Source: Chitinophaga varians (GTDB lineage Bacteria; Bacteroidota; Bacteroidia; Chitinophagales; Chitinophagaceae). From it: DNA of 64,000 nucleotides. Made by a program: the position numbers and the translations under genes. How positions within the stretch are numbered: position 1 is the first letter of the stretch; each line of letters starts with the position of its first letter. Shown here in pieces: positions 28,659 through 37,731 of the stretch. The stretch is from NCBI RefSeq assembly GCF_012641275.1, contig NZ_JABAIA010000001.1, positions 744,001-808,000 on the forward strand, given 5' to 3'. The notes under the pieces are model-generated. The model was not told where the DNA came from. It did no database searches and saw nothing but the letters and a program-made list of their open reading frames with translations.

Positions 28659-29255
28659 TTAATTCTTCACATATTTGGCGATCTTCTTATTGCCAATCCA
28701 TTTTACTTCGTTGCTTTGCAGGTCGGTCAGTTCCAGGTCTACCTGATAATACACTACCATTTGCCTTTTATGTGAATCTACGATAGAATTGATACTACCC
28801 TGAAGTATATAGTCTGCTCCCACTTCCAGTCCCCATTTTTTCATGGTAGACACAGAAGCGTTTTTCTGCTGATCTGCCCTTTCACCGCGCAGCTCTTCTC
28901 TTTTGGCGCCGCCCTGTACCAGTCTTACTTTCTGGGTGGTGACAAAAGTGCGTTCCATGTCTTTGATGAACGTTTCCGCATCGATATGTTCATGGCTTTT
29001 ATTAGTGACCATGCCAACGATTACCACCGGTTTTTTACCACCATTTTGTTGGGAGAATTCGGACAACCAGTTTTCACCGAGGGCGCTGGCGATCATTTCT
29101 TCTGCCGTGAGGCGGGAGTCGGTATTATTCCAGCGGCCGCTGATATCGATCTGTTGTTTTTCGTCGACCCTGGTCACCTTACGGGGAGCGCATCCTTGTA
29201 TTACAGCAGCGGACATAAGTATCCCGATCAATGCGGGAGCATTCATTTTAAACAT
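28659..29255 (-). CDS. LpoB-like penicillin-binding protein activator lipoprotein
   Basis: The 198-residue protein has a lipobox (IQGC, Cys near residue 22) and the LpoB-type domain: DISGRWNNTDSRLTAEEMI, VVIVGMVTNKSHEHID, FVTTQKVRLVQGG, then ADYILQGSINSI. In E. coli LpoB activates PBP1b from the outer membrane. Bacteroidota relatives share this domain, but their target is not known. An internal Met three codons in is an alternative start. The Gly/Tyr-rich protein gene ends 31 bp upstream, and a terminator hairpin follows. Confidence 0.87.
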   Translation of the reverse strand: MFKMNAPALIGILMSAAVIQGCAPRKVTRVDEKQQIDISGRWNNTDSRLTAEEMIASALGENWLSEFSQQNGGKKPVVIVGMVTNKSHEHIDAETFIKDMERTFVTTQKVRLVQGGAKREELRGERADQQKNASVSTMKKWGLEVGADYILQGSINSIVDSHKRQMVVYYQVDLELTDLQSNEVKWIGNKKIAKYVKN

Positions 29256-29285
29256 CAGGTTGAAATTTTTTAAACGATGATTTTA

Positions 29286-29765
29286 CTAGCGGAAGAGCCA
29301 ATAAGCTCCCATGGCCAGTGTGGTAACTGCGGCCAGGTCATGCCAATCGAAGGAGGAACGGCCGTAATGATGCCCGTAGTGACCGAAGCCATAGGCAGGA
29401 TAACCATATCCGAAGCTGTATCCCGGATAGCCGTACCCGTAGGAGTAGCCGGGGTATCCCCATGTGTCCCAGCCCCTGGCGCGGCGTTCAAGGCGGGCCT
29501 GACGCTTCTGTTCACGCCATTCCCTTTTGGCTTCCATGAACTGATATGCCTTATAGGTTTTCTGCACGGTTTCACCTTCACGGGCCGTCAATGAATCCTC
29601 ACTGATCAGGTACAGCGCCATGCTTTCCTGATAACGGGGGTTCTGGTCTGGCAACAGCTGCTGTTGCGCCTTTGCAGGCGAAGCCATAGTAAGCAGGCAG
29701 GCCACAATACCTGCCGCGAATTGATGAAAGCGGATACAGTACCTCATAAAATTCGTTGTGTTCAC
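29286..29765 (-). CDS. Secreted Gly/Tyr-rich hypothetical protein
   Basis: The 159-residue protein has a signal peptide (residues 15-34, ending SPAKAQ) and a charged helical middle (EAKREWREQKRQARLERRA). A low-complexity section of repeated YGYGYPGYS-like units and His follows (about residues 103-137), then a C-terminal hydrophobic stretch. I do not recognise a family. It is the first of the minus-strand envelope genes (then LpoB-like and COG3014), so an envelope role is likely. The repeat resembles glycine-tyrosine-rich segments of surface proteins, but that is not evidence of function. Confidence 0.7.
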   Translation of the reverse strand: MNTTNFMRYCIRFHQFAAGIVACLLTMASPAKAQQQLLPDQNPRYQESMALYLISEDSLTAREGETVQKTYKAYQFMEAKREWREQKRQARLERRARGWDTWGYPGYSYGYGYPGYSFGYGYPAYGFGHYGHHYGRSSFDWHDLAAVTTLAMGAYWLFR

Positions 29766-29859
29766 TAAGGTGACGCGTCCCGAAGTCTTTTCCCCCTACC
29801 GTGCAGGTTGTTAAAAATCCGTTAAGGCGTTACGGAACATTTTACAGCACACGGACGTT

Positions 29860-31425
29860 ATGCAAAACAAACGGGCTGTAATGATATCGACCGTATCTCT
29901 CCGCAGCGCTGCCGGCAGATGGGTGGTCACCTCCTCCATACTGGCTTCCGCCATGGCTTTTATCGATGGCACCGCACTGAATGTGGCACTGCCCTCCCTG
30001 CAGCGCAGCCTGCATGCGTCGGGCACTGATCTTTTCTGGGTATTGAACGCCTATATGCTGATGCTGGCGGCCCTGATCCTGCTGGGCGGCACGCTGGGCG
30101 ACCGGCTGGGGCGGCGTCATATTTTCATGACCGGCATTTCCATTTTTATAGCCGGCTCGGCAGCCTGCGGGCTGTCGGCCACTGTCACCATGCTGATCAT
30201 TTTCCGGATGGTGCAGGGCATCGGCGGGGCGTTGATGATCCCCGGCAGCCTGTCGCTTATTTCGTCCGCTATTGATGAAGCGGAAAGAGGCAAGGCCATC
30301 GGCACCTGGTCGTCTGTCACCACGCTGGTGACCATCGGCGGCCCTGTCCTCGGCGGCGCGCTCGCCGATGCCGGCCTGTGGCGCTATATCTTCTTTATTA
30401 ATATACCCATTGGCGTTATAACGCTGTTATGCCTGTGGTGGAAAGTGGCCGAACAGGAAGTGCCGGAAGATGCGCCCGCACAGGACTATCCCGGCGCCGT
30501 GCTGATCGTATGCGGACTGGCACTGCTGACATTTGGCTTTCTGCGGGTGCCGGTATCCGGTTTCAGCAGCCTGGCGGCCTATGGCAGCATCATTGTGGGC
30601 ATAGCGCTGCTGGTGGCTTTCGTGGTCACTGAACAACGCAGCCGGCATCCGATGCTGCCGCTTCACCTTTTCAACAACCGCACTTTCACCGGCACCAACC
30701 TGCTCACCTTTTTCCTGTATGCAGGCCTTAGCGGCAGTATGGTGTTTCTTTCGCTGAACATGGTACAGGTGCAGGGTTACAGCCAGCTGGAATCAGGATT
30801 GTCGTTTCTTCCTTTCACATTCCTGATGGTGTTTCTGGCGCGACTGGCAGGCACACTGGCCGATAAGTACGGACCCCGCTGGTTTCTGGTCATTGGCCCT
30901 TTCCTGGCCGGCACGGGGATGATATTGCTGGCGCTGGTGCAACAAACGGACGGGCCTTCCGCCTACTGGACCACTTTCTTCCCCGGCATATTGGTGCTGG
31001 GGATGGGCATGACCATCACCGTAGCACCCCTTACCGCCACTGTGATGGGCTGTGTAGGCAGTCAGCTTTCCGGCACCGCTTCCGGCGTCAACAATGCCAT
31101 TACGAGGATCGCCGGTGTGTTTGCCGTAGCTGTTTTCGGCGCGCTGGCGGTCATCTTTTTTGCAGGCTCCGTACAGTCATCATTGCAACACCTGTCGCTC
31201 ACAACGGCACAGCAATCCGCCATCATGGCGCAGACGGTCAACCTGGGCAATGCAGCCGTTCCTGCAGGGCTGTCCCATGATCAGCAGGTCCAGGTCACGC
31301 ATATTTATCATCAGCATTTTATCCAGGCGTATCGCAAAATAATGGCGATGTGTGGATTGTTGGGATGGCTGGGAAGCCTGATGGCGTGGATATTTGTTAA
31401 ACACAGCCCAAAATCCATATCATAA
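29860..31425 (+). CDS. DHA2 family MFS efflux transporter (EmrB/QacA type)
   Basis: The 521-residue protein has about 14 transmembrane helices, the EmrB/QacA arrangement. Motif A is GGTLGDRLGRRHIF (about residues 73-86) and motif C is GGPVLGGALADAGLWRY (about 160-175). The N-terminal SSILASAMAFIDGTALNVALP is typical of the family, split here only by reading. These proton-driven pumps export drugs and lipophilic compounds. The gene stands alone, divergent from the envelope genes, and a weak hairpin follows its stop. Confidence 0.95.
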   Translation: MQNKRAVMISTVSLRSAAGRWVVTSSILASAMAFIDGTALNVALPSLQRSLHASGTDLFWVLNAYMLMLAALILLGGTLGDRLGRRHIFMTGISIFIAGSAACGLSATVTMLIIFRMVQGIGGALMIPGSLSLISSAIDEAERGKAIGTWSSVTTLVTIGGPVLGGALADAGLWRYIFFINIPIGVITLLCLWWKVAEQEVPEDAPAQDYPGAVLIVCGLALLTFGFLRVPVSGFSSLAAYGSIIVGIALLVAFVVTEQRSRHPMLPLHLFNNRTFTGTNLLTFFLYAGLSGSMVFLSLNMVQVQGYSQLESGLSFLPFTFLMVFLARLAGTLADKYGPRWFLVIGPFLAGTGMILLALVQQTDGPSAYWTTFFPGILVLGMGMTITVAPLTATVMGCVGSQLSGTASGVNNAITRIAGVFAVAVFGALAVIFFAGSVQSSLQHLSLTTAQQSAIMAQTVNLGNAAVPAGLSHDQQVQVTHIYHQHFIQAYRKIMAMCGLLGWLGSLMAWIFVKHSPKSIS

Positions 31426-31446
31426 TTGTATTTTCATGATACAATT
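31424..31446 (+). terminator. Weak hairpin at the end of the MFS gene
   Basis: AATTGTAT (31424-31431) pairs with ATACAATT (31439-31446); the stem is 8 bp and AT-rich, and GATTTTAATG follows. It overlaps the stop codon. It may terminate transcription weakly. Confidence 0.35.
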
Positions 31447-31662
31447 GATTTTAATGACGCAATACAAGCTTTATAAGGCCACACGCTGGACAATGAACAT
31501 CCAAGAGGCTGGTGCATCCAACAGGTTTGTAAAACAACTGCCTTATGCAGAACGCCTGCGTCAGGCGTATTTTCTTATCCTGAAAACCTATGGATTTTCA
31601 ATGGACAATCAACCGAAATTAGATCGCCAATACTTTTCCTGTAGAAAAATGACTCCATAAAA

Positions 31663-33261
31663 ATGGCTTCTATGCGGCACCTCCTTTTCACCCTTTCCCT
31701 GCTTACCTATCTCCCCGCCCTTTCCCAGACTCCTGGTAAGATCATCTTTACCAGCCAGCCTGCCCCGGATGCTGCCATCTCCGTTCCTTACACACTCACG
31801 CCTAAAAGCGACCTGTTTTTCACCGTACACCTGGACAGCCCGCTGGTACGGTACCTTCATGCGCTGGCACCTGGCACAGGAGAAGAAATATTGCTGCAAC
31901 AGGGCAACTATCAGTTTAGCCTATACGTAGACAAGCGCCTGTGTTACCAGAGCAACCTGCATCCCGGCGCACCATCTGCCCAATCGAAAATCAGGGACAC
32001 CCTTCTCAGCAAACCGTTGATCAACTATAACACAAAAGATCCCGTGTGGAGCGAATATTGCTGGATGCGGTTTATGAACAATGGCGGCGATAGTGCACTT
32101 ACCGAAGGACCGCATCTGCTCAGCATGGAGATAAGGCCTTACGTCAACGATCCGGTGAAGGGAGTGAAAACCGGTGCCCTGATTGCCAGCGGGGAACTGC
32201 CGCTGCTTGTTAACAGGAAGCCTGTCATTGATACAGCTAAGGTGGCCTTAAACACGCCGGCGCCTTATAACGGCCTGCCTGTTTCCCATGGCGGCTTTGA
32301 CCGTAATACCATCAAAATACTGAAAGGCAACATCGAAGCAGGCGTATTCCGGAAAATCACCAGCATCGCGGTCATCCGTAAGGGACAGCTGATCATTGAA
32401 GAGTATTTCAACGGTTCCGGCCGGGATTCCATGCATGATGTACGTTCTGTCGGGAAGTCGTTTGCCAGCGCCGTCACCGGGATGGCCCTGCGTGACGGCT
32501 ATCTGAAAAGCGTGGACCAGCCATTGTCGGATTTCTATGACCTTCATCAGTTCAGCCATTATTCGGCAGAGAAGGCACAGACCACGCTGAAAGCGCTGCT
32601 GACCATGAGCAGCGGCTTTGATGGCGATGACAACGACGAGCAGTCCCCCGGTAATGAAGAAAACATGTACCCGACTGATAACTGGGTGAAGTTTGCGCTG
32701 GACCTGCCTTTCAATCATAACCGCCAGCCAGGCGGGTGGCATTATTTCACCGCAGGCGTGGTGGTGCTGGGCGATGTACTGCACCGGCGCGTGCCGGGCG
32801 GACTGGAACAATATGCCGATAAGCAGCTTTTCCGGCCCTTGGGCATCACGCATTACCAGTGGCTGTATACCCCGCAGGACGTGGCCAATACCGCTGGTGG
32901 TATCCGTATGAACACGCCGGACTTTGCCAAATTCGGGTTGCTCTACCAGCAGCAGGGCCGCTGGCAGGGCAGGCAGTTGCTGCCTGCCGGCTGGGTGCAA
33001 CAAACGTTTACCCGTCACCGCGTTATTCCCGGACGGCAACAGGAATATTACGGTTATCTGTTCTGGAATAAAACCTTCCGCGTCCATGGCAAAGATTATG
33101 AGGCCTATTATTGCTCCGGCAATGGCGGCAATTATATCCTGGTGTTCCGGAACACGCCGCTGGTCATCGTGATCACTGCCGAGGCCTATAACCTGCCGTA
33201 TGCCCATCCGCAGGTGAATACCATTCTGCAACAATATCTTCTGCCGGCACTGCTCCCATAA
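31663..33261 (+). CDS. Secreted class C beta-lactamase-like serine hydrolase
   Basis: The 532-residue protein has a signal peptide (residues 4-23, ending LPALSQ). The N-terminal ~200 residues are a beta-rich region of unknown type. The serine hydrolase domain follows: catalytic SxxK in DVRSVGKSFAS (near residue 268), the Tyr motif in WHYFTAGVVVLGDVL and a C-terminal GNGGNYILV block. The usual YxN is replaced by Y-F-T. Such proteins are often esterases or DD-peptidase relatives and need not confer resistance. The start could also be the Met three codons later. No partner gene is close; the MarR-GNAT gene follows with its own promoter. Confidence 0.85.
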   Translation: MASMRHLLFTLSLLTYLPALSQTPGKIIFTSQPAPDAAISVPYTLTPKSDLFFTVHLDSPLVRYLHALAPGTGEEILLQQGNYQFSLYVDKRLCYQSNLHPGAPSAQSKIRDTLLSKPLINYNTKDPVWSEYCWMRFMNNGGDSALTEGPHLLSMEIRPYVNDPVKGVKTGALIASGELPLLVNRKPVIDTAKVALNTPAPYNGLPVSHGGFDRNTIKILKGNIEAGVFRKITSIAVIRKGQLIIEEYFNGSGRDSMHDVRSVGKSFASAVTGMALRDGYLKSVDQPLSDFYDLHQFSHYSAEKAQTTLKALLTMSSGFDGDDNDEQSPGNEENMYPTDNWVKFALDLPFNHNRQPGGWHYFTAGVVVLGDVLHRRVPGGLEQYADKQLFRPLGITHYQWLYTPQDVANTAGGIRMNTPDFAKFGLLYQQQGRWQGRQLLPAGWVQQTFTRHRVIPGRQQEYYGYLFWNKTFRVHGKDYEAYYCSGNGGNYILVFRNTPLVIVITAEAYNLPYAHPQVNTILQQYLLPALLP

Positions 33262-33275
33262 CTGTTCAACAATTT

Positions 33276-33321
33276 TTTGGTCATTTTAAAATTCAATTCT
33301 ATATTTACGTAACCAGTTACG
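33276..33321 (+). promoter_or_regulatory. Promoter and adjoining operator of the MarR-GNAT gene
   Basis: TTTG at 33276-33279, a 20-bp spacer and TATATTTA at 33300-33307 fit the Bacteroidota promoter pattern (last base differs from TAnnTTTG). Immediately after the -7 element lies the dyad CGTAAC-CA-GTTACG (33308-33321). A dyad at the transcription start is well placed for repression, most simply by the MarR domain encoded 44 bp downstream. Confidence 0.6.
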
Positions 33322-33364
33322 AAACCAAGAACAAAAATAAAAAAAGATTCAACTGCCACTTTGT

Positions 33365-34315
33365 ATGAACTTCTTCGACACCGTCGGTAAAATGGCCATA
33401 GGCAGCAGGTTACGGCTGCTGACCGATAAAATAACAGAAGATGCGGCCCAGGTATACGGCATGTACGGCATCAGCATGCAGCCCAAATGGTTCCCTGTAT
33501 TTTACGCATTGTCCCGTGGGGAAAACAAAACGATCACGGAGATAGCCCGGGAAATAGGGCATTCACACGTGTCGGTGAGTAAAATCGTCCGGGAGATGAT
33601 AAAAAACGGATTCATCAAAGAAAAAAAAGACAAAACGGACGGACGCAAAACAGTGGTATGCCTTTCTCCCAAAGGAATGGAGGTCAATGAAAAAATTGCG
33701 GCGCAGTATATTGACGTGAACAACGCCATCGAGGAGCTGTCGGCCCAGACAAAACACGATCTCTGGAAAGCCATGCAGGAATGGGAATTTTTACTGGAAC
33801 AGAAATCTTTGTTGCGCCGCGTGCAGGAGCAGCAGAAGTTGCGCGAAAGCAGCCAGGTAAGGATAGTGCCCTATCAACCTCAATACCGGCAAGCATTTCA
33901 TGACCTTAATGAAGAATGGATCTCCACGTATTTTAAAATGGAAGCTTCGGATTACAAAGCGCTTGATGACCCCGATGGGCATATACTCCGGAAGGGCGGC
34001 CATATTTTCGTGGCGCTTTACCATGATGAGCCTGTTGGCGTATGCGCGTTGATCCCCATGAAAGACCCGGACTATGATTTTGAGCTGGCCAAAATGGCGG
34101 TGTCTCCCCGTGCACAGGGCAAGAGCATTGGCTGGCTGCTGGGCAAAGCATGTATAGAAAAAGCGCGGGAGCTGGGCGCATCCAAAGTGTACCTCGAAAG
34201 CAATACGATACTGAAACCGGCCATCAGCCTGTATCACAAGCTGGGCTTTCAGAAAGTGGCCGCCAGGAAATCGCCGTACGAACGTGCCAATATCCAGATG
34301 GAACTGGCCTTATAG
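33365..34315 (+). CDS. MarR family regulator fused to a GNAT acetyltransferase
   Basis: The 316-residue protein has a MarR winged helix in residues 30-145 (ITEIAREIGHSHVSVSKIVREM and a wing with KKDKTDGRKTVV). A GNAT domain fills residues 160-316 (MAVSPRAQGKSIGWLLGKACIEKA, the acetyl-CoA loop in RAQGKSIG, then LYHKLGFQKV). Such fusions are known in bacteria. They probably link DNA binding to acetylation of a small ligand or protein, but the substrate is not known. The gene converges on the LytTR regulator, overlapping its 3' end by 6 bp. Confidence 0.92.
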   Translation: MNFFDTVGKMAIGSRLRLLTDKITEDAAQVYGMYGISMQPKWFPVFYALSRGENKTITEIAREIGHSHVSVSKIVREMIKNGFIKEKKDKTDGRKTVVCLSPKGMEVNEKIAAQYIDVNNAIEELSAQTKHDLWKAMQEWEFLLEQKSLLRRVQEQQKLRESSQVRIVPYQPQYRQAFHDLNEEWISTYFKMEASDYKALDDPDGHILRKGGHIFVALYHDEPVGVCALIPMKDPDYDFELAKMAVSPRAQGKSIGWLLGKACIEKARELGASKVYLESNTILKPAISLYHKLGFQKVAARKSPYERANIQMELAL

Positions 34316-35020
34316 GAAACGTTGCTGTATCAGCGCCATAAACTCAGGGCGGAACTTTTCGCTGAGTGGAATACGTTTGTCTGCTATGTGTATATGGTTA
34401 TCCAGTATGCGTTCTATCTGGCTGGTATTAACGATATAGGAGTTATGCACGCGGATAAAGGGCGGCCCGAGCTGCTCCGCGATCTCTTTCAGACGTTTGT
34501 ACACCAGCACTTCTTCTTTGCTGGTGACTACCCGCACATATTCCTTTTCCCCTTCAAAGTACAGGAGGTCCTGCAGCCGGATACGCTGCAGTGTTTTACC
34601 CGATTTCACGAAGAAATAATCCTGTTGCTCCTGTTCTTCCGTTTTGTCGGCCGGCGCCGTCAGGCGAAAGACAGTTTCCACTTTCTGCCGGGCTGCCAGG
34701 AAACGCGTCAGCGTAATGGGTTTCAGCAGATAGTCCAACGTCTGGAAATTATAACTCGCTGCAGCAAATTCAGAATAGGCAGTCGTGAATACTATTTTGA
34801 CATGACTGGGCAACAGGCCGGCCAGCTCCATCCCATTGAGGCGCGGCATATTGATATCGAGGAACACTACATCTGCCTTGTGCTGCTTCAGGCACTCCAG
34901 TGCTTCCAGCGCATTATAACATACGCCCACAATATGCCAGTTTGTTGTCTGCTGAATATGTAATTCCAGCAGTTTTACCGCATTGGGCTCATCATCCACG
35001 ATCAGGCAATTTAAACTCAT
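34310..35020 (-). CDS. LytTR family response regulator
   Basis: The 236-residue protein has a receiver domain (residues 1-115; phosphoacceptor Asp in DVVFLDINMPRLNG, about residue 54, and switch Thr in FTTAYSEFAAASYN). A LytTR DNA-binding domain follows (about 135-236, with VKSGKTLQRIRLQDLLYFEGEKEYVRV in parts, then PFIRVHNSYIVN). Its start overlaps the end of the histidine kinase gene by 4 bp, so the pair is translated together. Targets are not evident in the window. Confidence 0.95.
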   Translation of the reverse strand: MSLNCLIVDDEPNAVKLLELHIQQTTNWHIVGVCYNALEALECLKQHKADVVFLDINMPRLNGMELAGLLPSHVKIVFTTAYSEFAAASYNFQTLDYLLKPITLTRFLAARQKVETVFRLTAPADKTEEQEQQDYFFVKSGKTLQRIRLQDLLYFEGEKEYVRVVTSKEEVLVYKRLKEIAEQLGPPFIRVHNSYIVNTSQIERILDNHIHIADKRIPLSEKFRPEFMALIQQRFL

Positions 35021-36039
35021 AAGGGAACGGTTAAAGAGGCATTAAAATGGTTATCTGATCTTTCAGTCTTTAGTTCAAAGTTATCTCCATACAATAATAC
35101 CAGGCGTTTACGCAGGTTGTCTATCCCCGATCCGCGCTGGCCGGAGGCTACAGGGTGCCGGGGCAAGTCATTACGGGTATTGAAGACGAGGTGATTGTTC
35201 CGGCATAATAAAGTGACAGTTATCTGGTTATGTGTACTTGTCTTGTCAATGCCATGCTTGAAAATGTTTTCTACAAACGTCATCAGCAGCATGGGAGGTA
35301 TACGATAATCTTCATCTGTTTCTTTGATAAATGTTAAGCCAATTTCATGCCGGACCCGTATTTTTTCCAGTGCTATATAGTTTTCCAGGAAATTTATTTC
35401 AGTAGATAAATTGACTTTGTCTTTCGGGCTTTCATCCACAAAGTAACGCATGATCTCTGACAGCCGCTCTATCAATAAGGCCGTGCGGGGCGCTTCCCGG
35501 AAGGCTTCGTAGTAAATGTTGTTCAGCGTATTAAACAGGAAATGTGGTTGCACCTGTGACTTCAGCAGTTCCAGCTCTGTTTGTGCATGTTGCTGCTGCA
35601 TTTCTTCCGCCTTACGCTTCAACACAAAATAAGCAATAAAAATCCGCAGAATGAAACTCAGCAGGAAGATCGTCAGCAAACCGGATACATTACGTACAAA
35701 GATCATGGTAGTCACCTGCTCCGGATGTGGTTTCAGGTTAAAAAAAGTGTTATACACCCACATCATGCTGTAGGTACGGAGCAGGCTGACAGCCAGCAGG
35801 CCCAGCACCGCCGCGAAGATGTACAATACCTTCCTGTTTTTCAGAAAAAGGCGGGGATACAAAAAACTGATGTTGCCGTATACCACCAGCCCATAAAAAC
35901 CCGTGTTCAGTATAGCATAGGCGCCTGACTGTACAAAACCGTCTTCCGGCAACAGCGTAAAAAACAACAGCAACAGGAGTAATATCCATAACCCCCATTG
36001 CAGCCGTATCGTGGCCGGCATCGCTTTAAAAATTCCCAT
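35017..36039 (-). CDS. LytS/YehU-type sensor histidine kinase
   Basis: The 340-residue protein has about four N-terminal transmembrane helices (residues 12-135). A short linker helix rich in Gln and Glu follows, then the His_kinase domain with the phospho-acceptor block QVQPHFLFNTLNNIYYEA (about residue 165) and an ATPase domain ending in GSGIDNLRKRL. It lacks any periplasmic sensor domain, so it may sense membrane or bound ligand signals. It is the first gene of the pair. A minus-strand TAACTTTG, about 35 bp upstream of the start, fits the -7 pattern but no good -33 box was seen. Confidence 0.95.
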   Translation of the reverse strand: MGIFKAMPATIRLQWGLWILLLLLLFFTLLPEDGFVQSGAYAILNTGFYGLVVYGNISFLYPRLFLKNRKVLYIFAAVLGLLAVSLLRTYSMMWVYNTFFNLKPHPEQVTTMIFVRNVSGLLTIFLLSFILRIFIAYFVLKRKAEEMQQQHAQTELELLKSQVQPHFLFNTLNNIYYEAFREAPRTALLIERLSEIMRYFVDESPKDKVNLSTEINFLENYIALEKIRVRHEIGLTFIKETDEDYRIPPMLLMTFVENIFKHGIDKTSTHNQITVTLLCRNNHLVFNTRNDLPRHPVASGQRGSGIDNLRKRLVLLYGDNFELKTERSDNHFNASLTVPL

Positions 36040-36219
36040 GGCTGAAAATACAAAGGTTTAGAAACTGTCTTCAAAGTTATCGGATCATGTTGGCTATTAG
36101 CCGTTTTTTTCAATGGTTGCCCTGTTTTGCTCAACCATCCCCCCTTCTTTTTTAATTCATCAGATCATACGGGAGATAAAGACCAGCGGTTGAATTTATA
36201 CCGGTGATGATTGAATTAA

Positions 36220-36246
36220 GTTGATCCGCTTACGCGGATGATCAAC
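36220..36246 (+). promoter_or_regulatory. Hairpin upstream of the secreted 273-residue protein gene
   Basis: GTTGATCCGC pairs with GCGGATGATCAAC through a 2-nt bulge around a short loop. It lies about 30 bp before the gene start, with TTTGTTATATC after it. It could be an operator or 5'-UTR structure. There is no T-tract on the plus strand. Confidence 0.3.
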
Positions 36247-36277
36247 ATTTGTTATATCAACTAAATACAAAACTGTT

Positions 36278-37099
36278 ATGACAATGTTCCACTCCCGTCG
36301 TTGTTTATGGGCCCTGTTCCTCCTGTTGTTTGCCCTGCAACAGGCATCTGCGCAGGCAGACACGATCAGTCCCCGCCACCATGCCCTGAATACCCGCTGG
36401 CTGCAGCCCGGACTGCGGCAATACCTGGTGTACTTTCAGTTTCCCGACAAACCTAAAATGCTCTCTTTCTCCCTGTGGATGCGTGAAGTCAGCAAAAGCC
36501 AGCTCCGTCATCAACCAGTCATTGAAGTTAAACAAAGTTGGTACAACGCAGACAGCAACCATTACAGAAGCTTCTATTCCATCAATAGTGAAAAGGACTT
36601 CTCCCCGCTGTACCACGCAGAAACCGCCGCCACCGGTAAAAAAGCCTATGACTGGTCGGCCACCGGCATCAGAGGCGCCGATTCTGTAGCTGGCAATAAA
36701 GCTGCCGGCTACACGCTTGACTTTAATAATCCCAACTACAACTGGCACCTCGATATTGAAACGTTTGAAATGCTGCCGCTGGCCGCCGGCAAAACATTCT
36801 ACATCCTGTTTTATGATGCGGGCCTCGATCCTCCGGCTTATGTGAAATATACCGTTACCGGCAGCGAAACGCTGGCCACGCTGGACAACAGGCAGGTGGA
36901 CTGCTGGATACTGCATACCGGCGGCACCACACCGCAAGGCTGGCCTTATGAACAATCTTTCTGGATCAGCAAGTCCGGTCATGAGCTGCTGAAAGAAGCC
37001 GACAGTTATAATGGCCTGTTCCGCTACAAGATAAAATTACCAGGCCTCACGCCCAATTTACCGGAGATAGTGCGTCAGGTGGCCGCCAAAAAACAATAA
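36278..37099 (+). CDS. Secreted hypothetical protein (DUF3108-like)
   Basis: The 273-residue protein has a signal peptide (residues 8-26, ending QQASAQ). The mature part is beta-rich with no catalytic motif that I can see. A C-terminal section (LDNRQVDCWILHTGGTT, then EQSFWISKSGHELLKEAD) resembles the end of DUF3108-type periplasmic proteins, where a hydrophobic-ligand role has been suggested. A start at the third codon (Met) is also possible. It does not share an operon with the neighbours. The annotation rests mainly on the signal peptide. Confidence 0.75.
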   Translation: MTMFHSRRCLWALFLLLFALQQASAQADTISPRHHALNTRWLQPGLRQYLVYFQFPDKPKMLSFSLWMREVSKSQLRHQPVIEVKQSWYNADSNHYRSFYSINSEKDFSPLYHAETAATGKKAYDWSATGIRGADSVAGNKAAGYTLDFNNPNYNWHLDIETFEMLPLAAGKTFYILFYDAGLDPPAYVKYTVTGSETLATLDNRQVDCWILHTGGTTPQGWPYEQSFWISKSGHELLKEADSYNGLFRYKIKLPGLTPNLPEIVRQVAAKKQ

Positions 37100-37215
37100 T
37101 TTTCCTTTCACCGATAAAAATCCCGTTTTCACCGAAGAGGTGATGCATTCAACTGAAAAAGCCTGTTCCGGCGCCACGGTGACACCTAGCTTTGTATCAT
37201 CAAAAAACAGGTATT

Positions 37216-37662
37216 ATGAACAAAGTAACTGAAATGAAAGCTATCCGGCAGGTCAACGAAGAAATTTACCGGTCGTTTGAAACGCTGGATTTCAAGGGCG
37301 CGGCCGTTCATCTTACGGAAGACTGCGACTACATTACTTTTAATGGCATGCACCTGAAAGGACGGGAAGAATACATTACTTCCCACGAGCAGCTGATGAA
37401 CAATTTTATGTTCCGTGGCGCCAGACTGGAAGGCGAGATTGACCAGATGCGGTTTCTGAACGACCGTACCGCGGTAGTGATTGCCCGGGGCGCTATCCGC
37501 TTCCGTTGGCAGAAAAAAGCCCCGCAAAGCCGCCAGTCCATTAACACCACCCTGTGGATCAAAAACAATGAAGACCAATGGCAGATGGCCGCCTTTCATA
37601 ACTGCCGGATCAGGAAGCCAGGCTGGCTGATGCAACGTCTGATGTCGATAAAGAAGAACTGA
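37216..37662 (+). CDS. SnoaL/SgcJ-like NTF2-fold protein
   Basis: The 148-residue protein fits the NTF2-like fold of the SgcJ/EcaC or DUF4440 type: an N-terminal helix (VTEMKAIRQVNEEIYRSFE), a beta-sheet with YITFNGMHLKGREEYI and a final strand pair (NTTLWIKNNEDQWQMAAFH). I chose the Met at 37216, because the open frame before it is not family-like. These proteins are often small enzymes or binding proteins, and the ligand here is unknown. It stands alone between the secreted protein and the LysE gene. Confidence 0.8.
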   Translation: MNKVTEMKAIRQVNEEIYRSFETLDFKGAAVHLTEDCDYITFNGMHLKGREEYITSHEQLMNNFMFRGARLEGEIDQMRFLNDRTAVVIARGAIRFRWQKKAPQSRQSINTTLWIKNNEDQWQMAAFHNCRIRKPGWLMQRLMSIKKN

Positions 37663-37731
37663 AGCTCCCGGTATGCGAAAAGGAAGTAAATGTAGTTTTA
37701 CGGGCAAAACATTACTTTTACAGGTCTTTTC

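Noticed and set aside
31454..31660. Short frame between the MFS pump and the serine hydrolase (ends CRKMTP)
   Set aside because: No family likeness or signal; it overlaps the likely promoter region of the serine hydrolase. A real small protein cannot be excluded.
32248..33234. Long minus-strand frame opposite the serine hydrolase
   Set aside because: It lies wholly inside a gene with signal peptide and catalytic motifs; its protein is His/Ile-rich without motifs.
31663..33261. Calling the serine hydrolase a beta-lactamase resistance gene
   Set aside because: Only the SxxK is clear and the YxN motif is altered; most proteins of this type are esterases or peptidase relatives.
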